Shown: positions 10,201-20,800 of the stretch, one piece after another
How positions within the stretch are numbered: the first letter of the stretch is position 1
How the letters are laid out: each line of letters starts with the position of its first letter
Source of the DNA: Phytoactinopolyspora halophila
Lineage (GTDB): Bacteria; Actinomycetota; Actinomycetes; Jiangellales; Jiangellaceae
NCBI RefSeq assembly: GCF_003287285.1
Contig: NZ_QMIG01000020.1
Span: forward strand, 1-64,000
Length of the DNA: 64,000 nucleotides
Direction: 5' to 3'
Position numbers and translations under genes: made by a program
Notes under the pieces: model-generated
What the model saw: only the letters and a program-made list of their open reading frames with translations
Databases searched by the model: none
Told to the model about the DNA's origin: nothing

Positions 10201-12570
10201 ATGAGCGCACCGACCGAACAGACCACACTGTCCCCGGCCACGTCCGCTTCACCTGAGACGAGTTCCCACTCCGGCACGGGAGAGGACCGCGAGGAGCGCC
10301 GGCGCACGGACGCCGCGTCCATCCTCGAAGGGCTCAACGCTCAGCAACGCGAGGCTGTCACGCACGAGGGCCCGCCGCTGCTCATCGTCGCGGGAGCCGG
10401 ATCCGGCAAGACCCGGGTCCTTACCCGCCGGATCGCCTACCTCCTGGCCGAACGCGACGTTCATCCCGGCTCCATCCTCGCCATCACCTTCACCAACAAG
10501 GCGGCCGGCGAGATGAAAGACCGGGTCACCGAGCTGGTCGGGCGCCGCGCCGGCATCATGTGGGTGTCGACGTTCCATTCCGCGTGCGTACGTATCTTGC
10601 GCCGGGAGGCGAAGCGCCTCGGCTTCTCGTCGTCGTTCTCCATCTACGACCAAGCCGACTCGCAGCGGCTCATGACCCTCGTTTGCCGGGACCTGGAGCT
10701 CGATCCACGCCGTTACCCGCCGCGCGCCTTCAGCGCGGCGGTCAGCAACTACAAGAACGAGCTCATCGATCACGAGACCGCGGCCGAACAGGCATCCAGC
10801 CATTACGAACGCCAGGTCGCGGAGGCCTATGCCCTCTATCAGCAGCGGCTGGCCAGCGCCAACGCGTTCGACTTCGACGATCTCATCATGACCACGGTCA
10901 ACCTCCTGCAGGCCTTCCCCGAGGTCGCCGAACACTACCGCCGCCGGTTCCGGCACATCCTGGTAGACGAGTACCAGGACACGAACCATGCCCAGTACGT
11001 ACTGATCCGCGAGCTCGTGGGCGCGCCGGGTGCCACCGCACCCGCATCCGGTGCCGGCTCGGATGCTGGCGCGGCTGCCGGCTCCGTCGGCCCGGCCTCT
11101 GTCGGCCCGGCCGAGCTGTGCGTCGTCGGCGATGCCGACCAGTCGATCTACGCGTTCCGTGGCGCCACGATCCGCAACATCGAGGAGTTCGAGAAGGACT
11201 TCCCCAACGCCCAGGTCGTGCTCCTGGAGCAGAACTACCGCTCCACGCAGACAATCCTGTCCGCGGCGAACACCATGATCTCGCACAACTCGGGCCGCAA
11301 GCCGAAGCGGCTGTGGAGCGACGGCGGTGACGGCGAGAAGATCGTGGGCTACGTCGCCGACGACGAACATGCCGAGGCGCAATTCATCGCCGAGGAGATC
11401 GATCGACTGTCCGATGAAGGGCTGGCCACTCCCGGAGACGTCGCCGTCTTCTATCGCACCAACGCCCAGTCACGGTCCATGGAGGAAGTCCTCATCCGGG
11501 TCGGGTTGCCCTACCGGGTGGTCGGCGGCGTGCGGTTCTACGAGCGGCGCGAGATCAAGGACGCGCTCGCCTACCTCCGCTTCCTCGCCAACCCGGAAGA
11601 CACCGTGTCCCTGCGGCGCATCCTGAACGTTCCCAAACGCGGGATCGGCGAGCGAGCCGAGGCGATGATCGACGCGTTGGCGCAACGTGAGCGCATCACC
11701 TTCTGGCAGGCGCTGCGCCAGGCCAGGGACGCTCCAGGGATCGCCACCCGCTCGGTGAAGGCGATCGAGAACTTCGTGTCCCTCGCCGACGAGCTCCGCG
11801 AACTCGCCGCGGAGGCGGACCCGGCCACCACCCTCGAAACCGTGCTCGAACGTACCGGCTACCTCGCCGAACTCAGCGAGTCCGACGATCCGCAAGACGA
11901 GACTCGGGCGGAGAACCTGCGCGAGCTGATCGCCGTGGCCACCGAGTATGACGCCGAGGCGACCGACGAGGCGGTCGACACGCTCACCGGCTTCCTCGAA
12001 CGGGTCAGCCTGGTGGCCGATGCCGACGACATCCCCGAAGGCGAAGACCACGACGGCGTCGTCACGCTGATGACCCTGCACACCGCCAAGGGCCTCGAAT
12101 TTCCGGTAGTCTTCCTCACCGGCCTGGAAGACGGCGTCTTTCCCCACCAGCGCTCGCTCGGCGAGCAGCGCGAACTCGAAGAGGAACGCCGCCTGGCCTA
12201 CGTCGGCATCACCCGGGCTCGCGAGCGTCTCTACCTCTCCCGTGCCATCGTTCGCAGCGCATGGGGAACTCCCAGCCACAATCCCGCGTCCCGGTTCCTG
12301 CTCGAACTTCCCGACGAGCTCATCGACTGGCGACGCACCGAGGAAGACCAGGCACGCTGGACGCGCCCCGCGCCCACCCGCGGCGCCGCGTCCACGAGCC
12401 GTCCGATGCCCGCGCTCACCACTGGAGATCGGGTGAACCACGACGCGTTCGGGCTCGGCAAGGTCGTGGCCACGGCGGGCAGCGGGGATCAAGCACAGGT
12501 CACCGTCGACTTCGGCGCGGAGGGCCTCAAGACGCTGATGCTGCGCTACGCACCCATCGCCAAGTTGTGA
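10201..12570 (+). CDS. pcrA: ATP-dependent DNA helicase of the PcrA/UvrD1 type
   Basis: 789-residue superfamily 1A helicase for nucleotide excision repair and replication-fork maintenance. Walker A AGAGSGKT at 64-71, motif II DEYQDTNHAQY, motif III GDADQSIYAFRGA, motif IV region EQNYRST, motif V TLHTAKGLEF and motif VI AYVGITRARERLYL. The C-terminal Tudor-like segment (GDRVNHDAFGLGKV, then VTVDFG) is the RNA-polymerase-binding part known in PcrA. An Ala/Gly/Ser/Pro-rich insert (about residues 279-303) follows motif II and looks like a local expansion. GAGG lies five bases before the ATG. An 80-base palindrome follows the stop. Confidence 0.97.
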   Translation: MSAPTEQTTLSPATSASPETSSHSGTGEDREERRRTDAASILEGLNAQQREAVTHEGPPLLIVAGAGSGKTRVLTRRIAYLLAERDVHPGSILAITFTNKAAGEMKDRVTELVGRRAGIMWVSTFHSACVRILRREAKRLGFSSSFSIYDQADSQRLMTLVCRDLELDPRRYPPRAFSAAVSNYKNELIDHETAAEQASSHYERQVAEAYALYQQRLASANAFDFDDLIMTTVNLLQAFPEVAEHYRRRFRHILVDEYQDTNHAQYVLIRELVGAPGATAPASGAGSDAGAAAGSVGPASVGPAELCVVGDADQSIYAFRGATIRNIEEFEKDFPNAQVVLLEQNYRSTQTILSAANTMISHNSGRKPKRLWSDGGDGEKIVGYVADDEHAEAQFIAEEIDRLSDEGLATPGDVAVFYRTNAQSRSMEEVLIRVGLPYRVVGGVRFYERREIKDALAYLRFLANPEDTVSLRRILNVPKRGIGERAEAMIDALAQRERITFWQALRQARDAPGIATRSVKAIENFVSLADELRELAAEADPATTLETVLERTGYLAELSESDDPQDETRAENLRELIAVATEYDAEATDEAVDTLTGFLERVSLVADADDIPEGEDHDGVVTLMTLHTAKGLEFPVVFLTGLEDGVFPHQRSLGEQRELEEERRLAYVGITRARERLYLSRAIVRSAWGTPSHNPASRFLLELPDELIDWRRTEEDQARWTRPAPTRGAASTSRPMPALTTGDRVNHDAFGLGKVVATAGSGDQAQVTVDFGAEGLKTLMLRYAPIAKL

Positions 12571-12571
12571 C

Positions 12572-12651
12572 CCCCCCTTTTTTCGATGATCATGAACACT
12601 TACCTGGCCATATGGCCAGGTAAGTGTTCATGATCATCGAAAAAAGGGGGG
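12572..12651. terminator. 80-base perfect palindrome after pcrA (family A)
   Basis: Positions 12572-12611 and 12612-12651 are exact reverse complements with no loop, centred on GGCCATATGGCC. From the outside in: six C, six T, then CGATGATCATGAACACTTA. One base separates it from the pcrA stop. The shared core ATCATGAACACT links it to 2292-2364 and 61016-61072. A run of A (12652-12656) follows on the right. Confidence 0.88.
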
Positions 12652-12697
12652 AAAAATTCGCGTGCGACGCTGCGTTATCGGTCCGTAACGTAAGACC

Positions 12698-14503
12698 GTG
12701 CGCACGTTGCCCTATGCCGATCCGGGCCAGCCCGATCTCCGCTCGCCGTCGCGGTTCCTCCTCTGGATCGCGCGCGGCCAGATCGGTGTGATCACGCTCG
12801 CCACCGTCTACGGCATGATCTGGATGGTGGCGCAAGCCCTCATCCCGTGGGCCATCGGTCGCGGGGTCGACGGCATCGCCGCCGACGACACCGGCTCGGC
12901 CGTCCGCTGGGCTCTCGTCATCGCCGGGCTCGGCGCCGTCCAGGCGCTGGTCGGAGCGGTACGCCACCGTGTGGCCGTGGCCAATTGGTTGTACGCGGCG
13001 TTTCGCACCATGCAGGTCGTGACCCGGCACACCGCGCGTACCGGCCCGGCCGTGCCCAACGCGATGCCCACGGGCGAGGTCGTCGCGACCGCGTCCAGCG
13101 ACGCGCCGCACATCGGCCACACCTTCGAGGTGGTCTCCCGGTTCGCCGGTTCGATCGCCTCCTACATCGTGGTGTCCGGCATCGTCCTCGGCATCTCTCC
13201 ACCCCTCGGCCTGATCGTGCTCATCGGTGTGCCGGTGCTGGTGGCCGCGACCTCGCCCCTGATCCGCCCGCTGCAGAACCGCCAGCGCCAGCAACGCGAG
13301 GCGCTGGGCCACCTCACCGCGCTGGGAGCGGACACGGTGGCCGGGCTTCGCGTGCTGCGCGGCATCGGTGGTGAACAGGTCTTCCTCGGCCGATACGCGC
13401 AACGCTCGGAACGGGTGCGAGCCGCGGGCAACCGGCTCGCCGGCACCCACGCGCTGCTCGACGCCACGCTGGTGCTGCTGCCGGGAATCTTCCTCGTCGC
13501 GCTCACCTGGGTCGGCGCACGCCTCGTGCTCAGCGGGACGATCCTTCCCGGTGCACTCGTCGCCATGTACGGATTCGCGTTCTTCCTTGTGATTCCGGTA
13601 CGGACGGCCGGCGAGATGGCTTTCGCCACGGCCCGCGCACTCGTGGCATCACGACGCGTGATCGCCGTGTTGACGGTCGATCGCGACGTCCACGACGTTC
13701 CCGATGCCCCGCCACCAGCCAGCACCAACAGCGACAGCGACGCTGCCGCTCCCGGCGAGCCGCGAACGAACGGAAAACCGAACGCAGGACTCCCGGCTGA
13801 TGACCTCGAACCCGACGGCGCACCCAGGGGCATGCTCGTGGACACCGTCACCGGCCTGCGGGTCGAACCCGGGACGCTCACGATGCTGGTGGCCGACGAC
13901 CCCGCTGTCACCGCCGCCGTGGCCGACCGGCTCGGCCGGCTCGTGCCCGGCACCGGCGTCGAGCTCGGCGGCTCTCCCCTCGATCACCTTCCCCTCACCG
14001 AGGTTCGCCGTCGCATCGTCGTCGGCGACCCCGAACCCGCGTTGTTCACCGGCACGTTGCGGTCCAACCTCGACCCGCACGAGTGCCACGACGACGAATC
14101 CCTTCGTCACGTCATGACGGTGACGTCCGGCGAGGACATCCTGGAGACGCTACGCGAGGGTTTCGACTCGCCGGTCGAGGAACGCGGCCGTTCCCTGTCC
14201 GGTGGGCAACGCCAACGCGTGGCACTGGCGCGAGTCCTGCTGACAGACCCGGAGATCTTGATTCTCGTCGAGCCCACCAGCGCCGTCGACGCCCACACCG
14301 AGGTCGCCATCGCCGAACGGCTCGCCACCATGCGAGCGGGCAAGACCACGGTCATCGCCACCGCGAGCCCGCTAGTGCTCGCGCATGCCGACACCGTCGT
14401 CTGGCTCGCTGCCGGCCGCGTCGCCGCCACCGGAACGCATCACGAGCTTCTCGACATCCCCGGCTACCGCTACACCGTGACCCGAGAGGAGGAGATGGCA
14501 TGA
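12698..14503 (+). CDS. ABC exporter half-transporter with degenerate ATPase (heterodimer partner 1)
   Basis: 601 residues: six-helix exporter membrane domain (about 25-330) and nucleotide-binding domain (about 380-600). The P-loop is lost: at 397-408 the sequence is LVADDPAVTAAV with no Gly-rich loop and no Lys. Walker B is ILILVEPTS with Val524 in place of Asp (Glu525 kept), and the switch His is replaced (VIATASPL). The signature LSGGQ at 500-504 is intact. It therefore supplies the signature, not the catalytic half, of a heterodimer with the next gene, which overlaps by four bases. GTG start. Substrate unknown. Confidence 0.92.
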   Translation: MRTLPYADPGQPDLRSPSRFLLWIARGQIGVITLATVYGMIWMVAQALIPWAIGRGVDGIAADDTGSAVRWALVIAGLGAVQALVGAVRHRVAVANWLYAAFRTMQVVTRHTARTGPAVPNAMPTGEVVATASSDAPHIGHTFEVVSRFAGSIASYIVVSGIVLGISPPLGLIVLIGVPVLVAATSPLIRPLQNRQRQQREALGHLTALGADTVAGLRVLRGIGGEQVFLGRYAQRSERVRAAGNRLAGTHALLDATLVLLPGIFLVALTWVGARLVLSGTILPGALVAMYGFAFFLVIPVRTAGEMAFATARALVASRRVIAVLTVDRDVHDVPDAPPPASTNSDSDAAAPGEPRTNGKPNAGLPADDLEPDGAPRGMLVDTVTGLRVEPGTLTMLVADDPAVTAAVADRLGRLVPGTGVELGGSPLDHLPLTEVRRRIVVGDPEPALFTGTLRSNLDPHECHDDESLRHVMTVTSGEDILETLREGFDSPVEERGRSLSGGQRQRVALARVLLTDPEILILVEPTSAVDAHTEVAIAERLATMRAGKTTVIATASPLVLAHADTVVWLAAGRVAATGTHHELLDIPGYRYTVTREEEMA

Positions 14504-16242
14504 AGCTACCCGTCGCCTCTCCGGGTGAGGTGCGGGCCGAAGCCGGCGAGCTTTTCCAGCAGCACCGCGGGCCGCTGAGCCTCGCGCTCTCCCTGCACGT
14601 CATCGCGGCCGCGCTGGGGCTGGCCGGGCCGTTCCTGCTCGGCACGATGGTCGACGCGGTGGCCAACGGCACCAGCACCACCCGGATCGATGTTCTCGCC
14701 GCCACGCTCGCCGCGTGCATCCTCGCCCAGGCGCTGTTCACCCGCGCGGCGGTCCGCCGCTCGCTCGTGCTGGGCGAGAAGGTCTTCGCCGAGCTGCGTG
14801 AGACGTTCATCGCCCGCATTCTCCGGTTGCCGCTGTCCACCGTGGAACGCGCTGGTACCGGCGACCTCATCGCCCGGACCACGGGGGATATCGATGCACT
14901 GGCACGGACCGTGCGGTTCGCCGTGCCGGAGATCCTCATCGCGATCGTCACCACGGTGCTGACCCTGGCGGCCGCGATCCTGACCGGTCCGTTTGTCGCG
15001 GCGGGAGCCATCGTGGGCGGGCCGCTGCTCTACGCCGGTACCCGGTGGTATCTCAACCGAGCCCGGCAGGGTTACCTGTGGGAACGCGCCGCATACGCGA
15101 CGCTGGATGGCACCGTGACCGAGACGGTCGACGCGGCACGCACGATCGAGAACCTGGGGCTTGCCGGCGTCCGGGTCCGGCGCACCGAATCCGACCTGGC
15201 GGAGGCATACGCCACCGAGCGCCGCACCCTGTTCCTGCGCAGTGTCTGGTTCCCGACGGCAGAGTTGTCCTATGTGCTGCCCGTGGCGGCCACGCTGGCC
15301 TGGGGTGCTTGGCTCGCCTCTGCCGGGTGGGCCACCGTCGGGCAGGTCGCTGCGGTCGTGCTGTACATGGTGCAGATCGTGGATCCCGTCGACCGGCTCG
15401 TGTCCTGGCTCGACGAGCTTCAGGTGGGCACGTCGTCGCTCGCCCGCGTGGTCGGAGTGGCCAAGGTACCCGACGACCGCGAGCCCACCGGAGCCGCTCC
15501 GGATGGGGAGGATATCCACGCCGACGATGTGCGCTACGCCTATGTCGACGGCCAGGACGTCCTGCACGGTGTGTCGCTCGAGCTGCGGCCAGGCGAGCGG
15601 TTGGCCATGGTGGGTCCATCTGGCGCGGGCAAGTCGACGCTGGGCCGGCTGCTGGCCGGAATCCACCCCACGCGGGCCGGGCGGGTCGCGGTGGGCGGCG
15701 TCGAGCTGGTGGCGCTGGAACTCGACCAGCTCCGCCGCGAGGTGGTGCTGGTCACCCAAGAACACCACGTGTTCGTCGGCACGCTACGCGACAACCTCGC
15801 CCTCGCCGCCCCGTCGGCCAGCGACGACGAGTTACGGCAGGCGCTCGACGCGGTGGACGCGCGGGAGTGGGCCGACGCGCTACCCGACGGCCTCGACACG
15901 GTGGTGGGCTCCGGTGGTCACTCCGTGGGCCCGGCCCGGGCACAGCAGATCGCGCTGGCCCGGATCGTGCTCGCTGACCCGCACACGCTGGTGCTGGACG
16001 AGGCGACGTCGCTGCTGGATCCGCGCGCGGCGCGGCACCTGGAACGCTCACTCTCCGCCGTCCTGCACGGGCGGACCGTCGTCGCCATCGCACACCGGCT
16101 GCACACCGCGCACGACGCCGATCGCGTCGGCGTCGTGGAGGAGGGCCGGATCAGCGAGCTCGGCAGCCACCACGAACTCGTCGAGCACGGCGGTGCCTAC
16201 GCCAAGCTGTGGGAGTCCTGGCACGGCCGTTCCCCCACCTGA
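14500..16242 (+). CDS. ABC exporter half-transporter with intact Walker motifs (heterodimer partner 2)
   Basis: 580 residues with a six-helix membrane domain and an ATPase domain. Walker A GPSGAGKST at 372-380, Walker B LVLDEATS at 497-504 and the switch His in AIAHRLHT are intact, but the signature is SVGPA (475-479) rather than LSGGQ. Combined with partner 1 this gives exactly one complete ATP site. The ATG at 14500 overlaps the upstream TGA (ATGA) behind GAGGAGG, so the pair is translationally coupled. Membrane exporter; substrate cannot be told from sequence. Confidence 0.95.
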   Translation: MKLPVASPGEVRAEAGELFQQHRGPLSLALSLHVIAAALGLAGPFLLGTMVDAVANGTSTTRIDVLAATLAACILAQALFTRAAVRRSLVLGEKVFAELRETFIARILRLPLSTVERAGTGDLIARTTGDIDALARTVRFAVPEILIAIVTTVLTLAAAILTGPFVAAGAIVGGPLLYAGTRWYLNRARQGYLWERAAYATLDGTVTETVDAARTIENLGLAGVRVRRTESDLAEAYATERRTLFLRSVWFPTAELSYVLPVAATLAWGAWLASAGWATVGQVAAVVLYMVQIVDPVDRLVSWLDELQVGTSSLARVVGVAKVPDDREPTGAAPDGEDIHADDVRYAYVDGQDVLHGVSLELRPGERLAMVGPSGAGKSTLGRLLAGIHPTRAGRVAVGGVELVALELDQLRREVVLVTQEHHVFVGTLRDNLALAAPSASDDELRQALDAVDAREWADALPDGLDTVVGSGGHSVGPARAQQIALARIVLADPHTLVLDEATSLLDPRAARHLERSLSAVLHGRTVVAIAHRLHTAHDADRVGVVEEGRISELGSHHELVEHGGAYAKLWESWHGRSPT

Positions 16243-16248
16243 TCAGAG

Positions 16249-16302
16249 GATAACGAACCGACATTGTCGAGGTCATAGTCTCGACGATGTCGGTTCTTTA
16301 TC
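16249..16302. terminator. Bidirectional hairpin terminator between the ABC operon and mazG
   Basis: Arms 16249-16271 and 16280-16302 are complementary over 23 bases with one mismatch and one G-U pair; the loop is GTCATAGT. It lies 6 bases after the exporter stop and 30 bases before the convergent mazG stop, so it can serve both. Confidence 0.85.
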
Positions 16303-16332
16303 GCCGGCCAGCGGACCCTTCTGCTCGCGGCC

Positions 16333-17052
16333 CTACGGCTGCCGGGAGGCGGGAGTGGACGCTGACTCCGCCTCGCGCACCCTGTCGATGTGGCGGCGCG
16401 TCGCATCACGGAGCGCCTGCTCGGGATCGATACCCTGCTGGCGCGCGGCGTTCACCACGCCCATCAGGTGATCGCCCACGTCCTCGGCGCAGGTCAGCTC
16501 GGGCACGGTCGATTCCGGCACCGCGACGTCCAGCTCCGACCGCTCCACCCGGTTCAGCACCTTGGTGGCCAGGGAGAGCGCCGGCTGCGCCAGAGGGACG
16601 CCGTCAACCGCCGACGACCGCTGTTTCTCGGCACGCTTCATCGCTTCCCAGCGGCCCTCGACGTGAGCGGCGGTGGGAGCGTCGGCGTCGCCGAACACGT
16701 GCGGGTGGCGCCGGACGAGTTTCTCGGCGATGCCGGCGGCGACATCGTCGATGGACCACGGATCGTCCGCGCGCTCCTCGGCGATCCGGGCATGGAACAG
16801 GACCTGCAACAGCAGGTCACCAAGCTCTTCTCGAAGGTCCGTGTCGCTACCGGCTTCGATCGCCTCGAGCGTTTCGTACGCCTCTTCGAGCAGGTAGGTG
16901 GCCAGGCTTCGATGCGTCTGCTCCGCATCCCACGGGCACCCGCCCGGCGAGCGGAGCCGGTCCATCACGCGGACCAGATCGAGCAGGCGCTCTCCGGTCG
17001 GCGCCTCACTCGTCCCCGGCCGGCCCGGGTCACTGCTCGACAGGGAGCTCAT
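16333..17052 (-). CDS. mazG: Nucleoside triphosphate pyrophosphohydrolase MazG
   Basis: 239 residues; hydrolyses non-canonical or excess NTPs/dNTPs to monophosphates. The N-terminal MazG signature is clear: LRSPGGCPWDAEQTHRSL, then EEAYE and EELGDLLLQVLFHA with the metal-binding E-x-x-E/E-x-x-D pattern. The start overlaps the upstream lipoprotein stop by 23 bases, implying coupled expression. The actinobacterial mfd-lipoprotein-mazG order is kept. Confidence 0.93.
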   Translation of the reverse strand: MSSLSSSDPGRPGTSEAPTGERLLDLVRVMDRLRSPGGCPWDAEQTHRSLATYLLEEAYETLEAIEAGSDTDLREELGDLLLQVLFHARIAEERADDPWSIDDVAAGIAEKLVRRHPHVFGDADAPTAAHVEGRWEAMKRAEKQRSSAVDGVPLAQPALSLATKVLNRVERSELDVAVPESTVPELTCAEDVGDHLMGVVNAARQQGIDPEQALRDATRRHIDRVREAESASTPASRQP

Positions 17053-17743
17053 TCTCGCCCGCCGGCTCTTCTTCGAACGGCTTCGAGACCGACCCGCTCT
17101 CGGGGACGAACCCCTGCTCCGCCGTCCACTCCCCGTACCTGGGGTTGATCTCGATGTCCTTCTCCGCGACAGCAGACTGGAGCATTTCCTGCGCCGCTTG
17201 CTGACCGCCCTCGGCAGACGTGATCTCTTGCGAGATGAGCGCCGTACGGGCCTCCGTGCGCAGCAGCTCCTCGGTGAACGACTGCTCGGCGAGGAACGCG
17301 GTCATGTCACCGTCGGGAAACTGCTCGGCGAACTGCTCCAGAAAATCGTCGACATCGGCCTCGGTGATCTCGATACCCGACTCCGCCGCCAGATCCTCGT
17401 ACAACCGGTTGATCACCCAGCGGCTCAAGAGCTCTTGCTGGATCTCCGCGGTGTCGTCACCGGCCCCGAGCGGCTGAAGTGGCAGGTCGTGTTCCTCGAT
17501 CGCGGCGTTGCGCACCTCGATCACCTCGTCGACCTGCTCCTGCAGGCCGGAGACGCTGAGACGTTCACCGTCAACCGTGGCCGCGGCACCGACCTGCGCG
17601 GGGTCGCACGCGGCGAGCGCAGCGACGACCGCCGCGACGGCTGGCACGACAAGGAACCGGCAAGACTGGCGAGACCAGCGGGAGTTCGACACTGCTTTCC
17701 TCTTCGTCATCATCGTCAAGGTCGTCCATCGACGTCGGACCAC
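17030..17743 (-). CDS. SurA-like N-terminal domain lipoprotein
   Basis: 237 residues. A basic n-region and hydrophobic stretch end in the lipobox LAAC (Cys46), so it is probably a lipid-anchored extracytoplasmic protein. ATVDGERLSVSGLQEQVDEV and the helical part with WVINRLYEDLAAESGIEITE match the chaperone-like SurA N-terminal domain; no PPIase domain follows, and the C-terminus is acidic. The GTG at 17743 lies five bases after a TAAGAT -10 box, so the transcript may be leaderless; ATGs at 17713 and 17710 are alternatives. Likely a folding helper for exported proteins (inference). Confidence 0.8.
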   Translation of the reverse strand: MVRRRWTTLTMMTKRKAVSNSRWSRQSCRFLVVPAVAAVVAALAACDPAQVGAAATVDGERLSVSGLQEQVDEVIEVRNAAIEEHDLPLQPLGAGDDTAEIQQELLSRWVINRLYEDLAAESGIEITEADVDDFLEQFAEQFPDGDMTAFLAEQSFTEELLRTEARTALISQEITSAEGGQQAAQEMLQSAVAEKDIEINPRYGEWTAEQGFVPESGSVSKPFEEEPAGENELPVEQ

Positions 17744-17825
17744 CGTGCATCTTACCTATCCGGGCTCACTCGGGCTCGGGTGCCATCCCCGCTTCCCGTG
17801 GCGCTTCCGGCATCGCGAGCCACGA

Positions 17826-20800
17826 TCACGCCGGTGCCGGCTCGTGAACCAGGATGTCGTCCACCACCTTGTCCACCCACGCGAGCAGTTCCATGCCGCG
17901 CAGCGGGGTACCACCGATCGTGGCGGTCGCGGGCCGCGGCACCAGCATCGTGCGTACGGCGTCCTTGATCAGAGCCTTCGGGTACAGGCGCTGGAGGCGT
18001 GCACGTTGCCAGTCCGCGAGCTCGACCTGGGCGAAACGCACGTAGTTCCCCTGCAACGTCACCTCGCTCAGCCCGGCGCGCCGTGCCTTGGCCCGGAACC
18101 GTGCGATCGCCAGCAGGTTGTCCACCGGTTCGGGTGGCGGCCCGTACCGATCCTGCAGCTCCTCCCGGACCGCCGCCACCGCGTCGTCATCAGCCGCCTC
18201 CGACAGCCGCCGGTAGGCTTCCAGGCGCAGCCGCTCGCTGGCGAGGTAATCGTGCGGGATGTGGGCATCGATCGGAAGGTCGATCCGGACCTCGGCCAGC
18301 CCTTCCTCGGCATCGCCACGGTACTCGGCGACCGCCTCCCCGACGAGGCGCACGTACAGGTCGAAACCGACGTCGGCGATGTGGCCCGACTGCTCGCCGC
18401 CGAGCAGGTTTCCGGCGCCGCGGATCTCCAGGTCTTTCATCGCCACCTGCATGCCGGAACCGAGATCGGAATGCTGCGAGATCGTGGCTAGCCGCTCGTG
18501 CGCCTCGTCGGTCAGCGGTGTCTCTCGCGGGTAGAAGAAGTAGGCATACGCCCGTTCACGACCCCGCCCGACCCGGCCGCGCAACTGGTGAAGCTGGGCC
18601 AGGCCGAGCCGCTCGGCATGATCGACGATCAGCGTGTTGGCGTTGGAGATGTCCAGACCGGTCTCCACGATGGTCGTACACACCAGGACGTCGATCTCCC
18701 GCTGCCAGAACGAGGTGATCACGTTCTCCAGCGTGTGCTCGCCCATCTGGCCGTGTGCCGCCGCCACCCGGGCCTCGGGAACGAGTTCACGCAGGCGAGC
18801 CGTCACCTTCTCGATGGTGTCCACGCGGTTGTGGACGTAGAAGACCTGGCCCTCGCGCATCAGCTCGCGCCGGATGGCCGCGCTGAGCTGTTTCTCGTCG
18901 TACCCGCCGACATAGGTCAGCACGGGATGCCGCTCCTCGGGCGGCGTGGCGATCACCGACATGTCCCGGATCCCCGTGATGGACATCTCCAGCGTGCGCG
19001 GGATCGGCGTCGCCGACATGGTGAGGACGTCGACGTTCGTTCGCAGCTGCTTGAGCTTCTCCTTGTGCTCGACGCCGAACCGCTGCTCCTCGTCGACGAT
19101 CAACAAGCCAAGTTCCTTGAACCGGACGTCGCCGGTGAGCAGGCGATGCGTGCCGATGACGACGTCGACGCTGCCCTCGGCGAGCCCCCGGATGACCTCG
19201 GCTGCCTCCTGGTCGGTCTGGAACCGCGAGAGCGCCTTCACCGTCACCGGGAACTGGGCATAGCGCTCGGTGAACGTCGCGAAGTGCTGCTGCACCAGCA
19301 GCGTCGTCGGCACCAGGACCGCGACCTGGGTGCCCTCCTGGATCGCCTTGAACGCCGCACGCACCGCGATCTCGGTCTTGCCGTAGCCGACGTCACCGCA
19401 AATCACGCGGTCCATGGGCACCGTGCGCTCCATGTCGCTCTTGACCTCGTTGATGGTCGAGGCTTGGTCGACGGTTTCGACGTAAGGAAAGGCGTCTTCG
19501 AGCTCACGTTGCCACGGCGTGTCCGGGCTGAACGCCCGCCCGGGTGCGGCCTGGCGGGCAGCATAGAGCTTGATCAGCTCCGCGGCGATCTCCTTGACCG
19601 CGCTCCGGGCGCGACCCTTGCGCTTGGCCCAGTCCGAACCGCCGATGCGATCCAGGCCCGGCGAATCACCACCGACGTACTTGGTGACCTGATCCAGCTG
19701 GTCGGTGGGGACGTACAACCGGTCGGGTGGCTGGCCGCGCTTGCTTGCCGCGTACTCCAGGACCAGGTACTCGCGCACCGCGCCCTGCACGGTCCGGCTG
19801 GTCATCTCGACGTAGCGGCCGATGCCGTGCTGCTCGTGGACGATGTAGTCGCCGGGCTGCAGCTGCAACGGGTCGACCTGGTGCCGACGCCGGCTCGGCA
19901 TGCGAGTCGCACTCTTATCGGAGACCCGCTGCCCGGTGAGATCGTCCTCAGTCAGCACGATCAGGCCGGCGTCGTCGGCGATGAACCCGTGCTGCAGCGT
20001 CCCGGTGGTCACGTGAACGATTCCGGGCTCCGGAGCGGCGTCGAGATCCTCGATCAGGCGCGCTGGCACCTCGGCCTCGCCGAACAGTTCGACGGCCCGC
20101 ATGGCGGTCCCGTGGCCGCCGGTGATCACGACGACGCGGCCCCCGCTCCCCAGCCATCCCTTGACATCGGCGAGCGCGCGGGCAGTGTCCCCGCGATAGG
20201 TCTCCGCCGGCTTGGCCGTCACCCCCCGCGTCTGCACCGCGCCGGCCTCGACCATCTCGTCACCCAGATCGACCCCGTAGAGCTCCGCGTCGAGAGCTTC
20301 GGTCGTGGTCGTGCCAGTCGTGTCGGTCGTGCCGGTCGTGCTCGCGTCGGTCGCGGATCCGGCCTCGCTGTCCAGGCCGAACGAGCTGATGCTCCACCAC
20401 GGCAGGCCGAGCTCGATCGCGTGTGCGCGCACGTCAGCGAGCGTGCGGTACGCGGCGGCACCCAGATCGATGGGCGCCGTCCCGCCAGCGGCAGCGGCCG
20501 CCCACGACGCGTCGAGAAACTCCTGGCTGGTGGCGACCAGATCGTGAGCGCGAGACCGGATGCGCTCCGGATCGCAGGTCACGACGTGGCTGCCGGCGGG
20601 CAAGAGGTCGACGAGCAGCTCCATCTCGTCCACCAGCACGGGAGCGAGCGACTCCATCCCTTCGACCGCCACCCCGGCGGCGATCTTGTCCAGCATCTCG
20701 GCGAGCTCCGGGTGCTGCTCGGACAGCGCCGCGGCGCGCTCCCGGACCTTGTCGGTCAGCAAGAGCTCGCGGCAGGGCGGCGCCCACAATCCGTGTTCGA

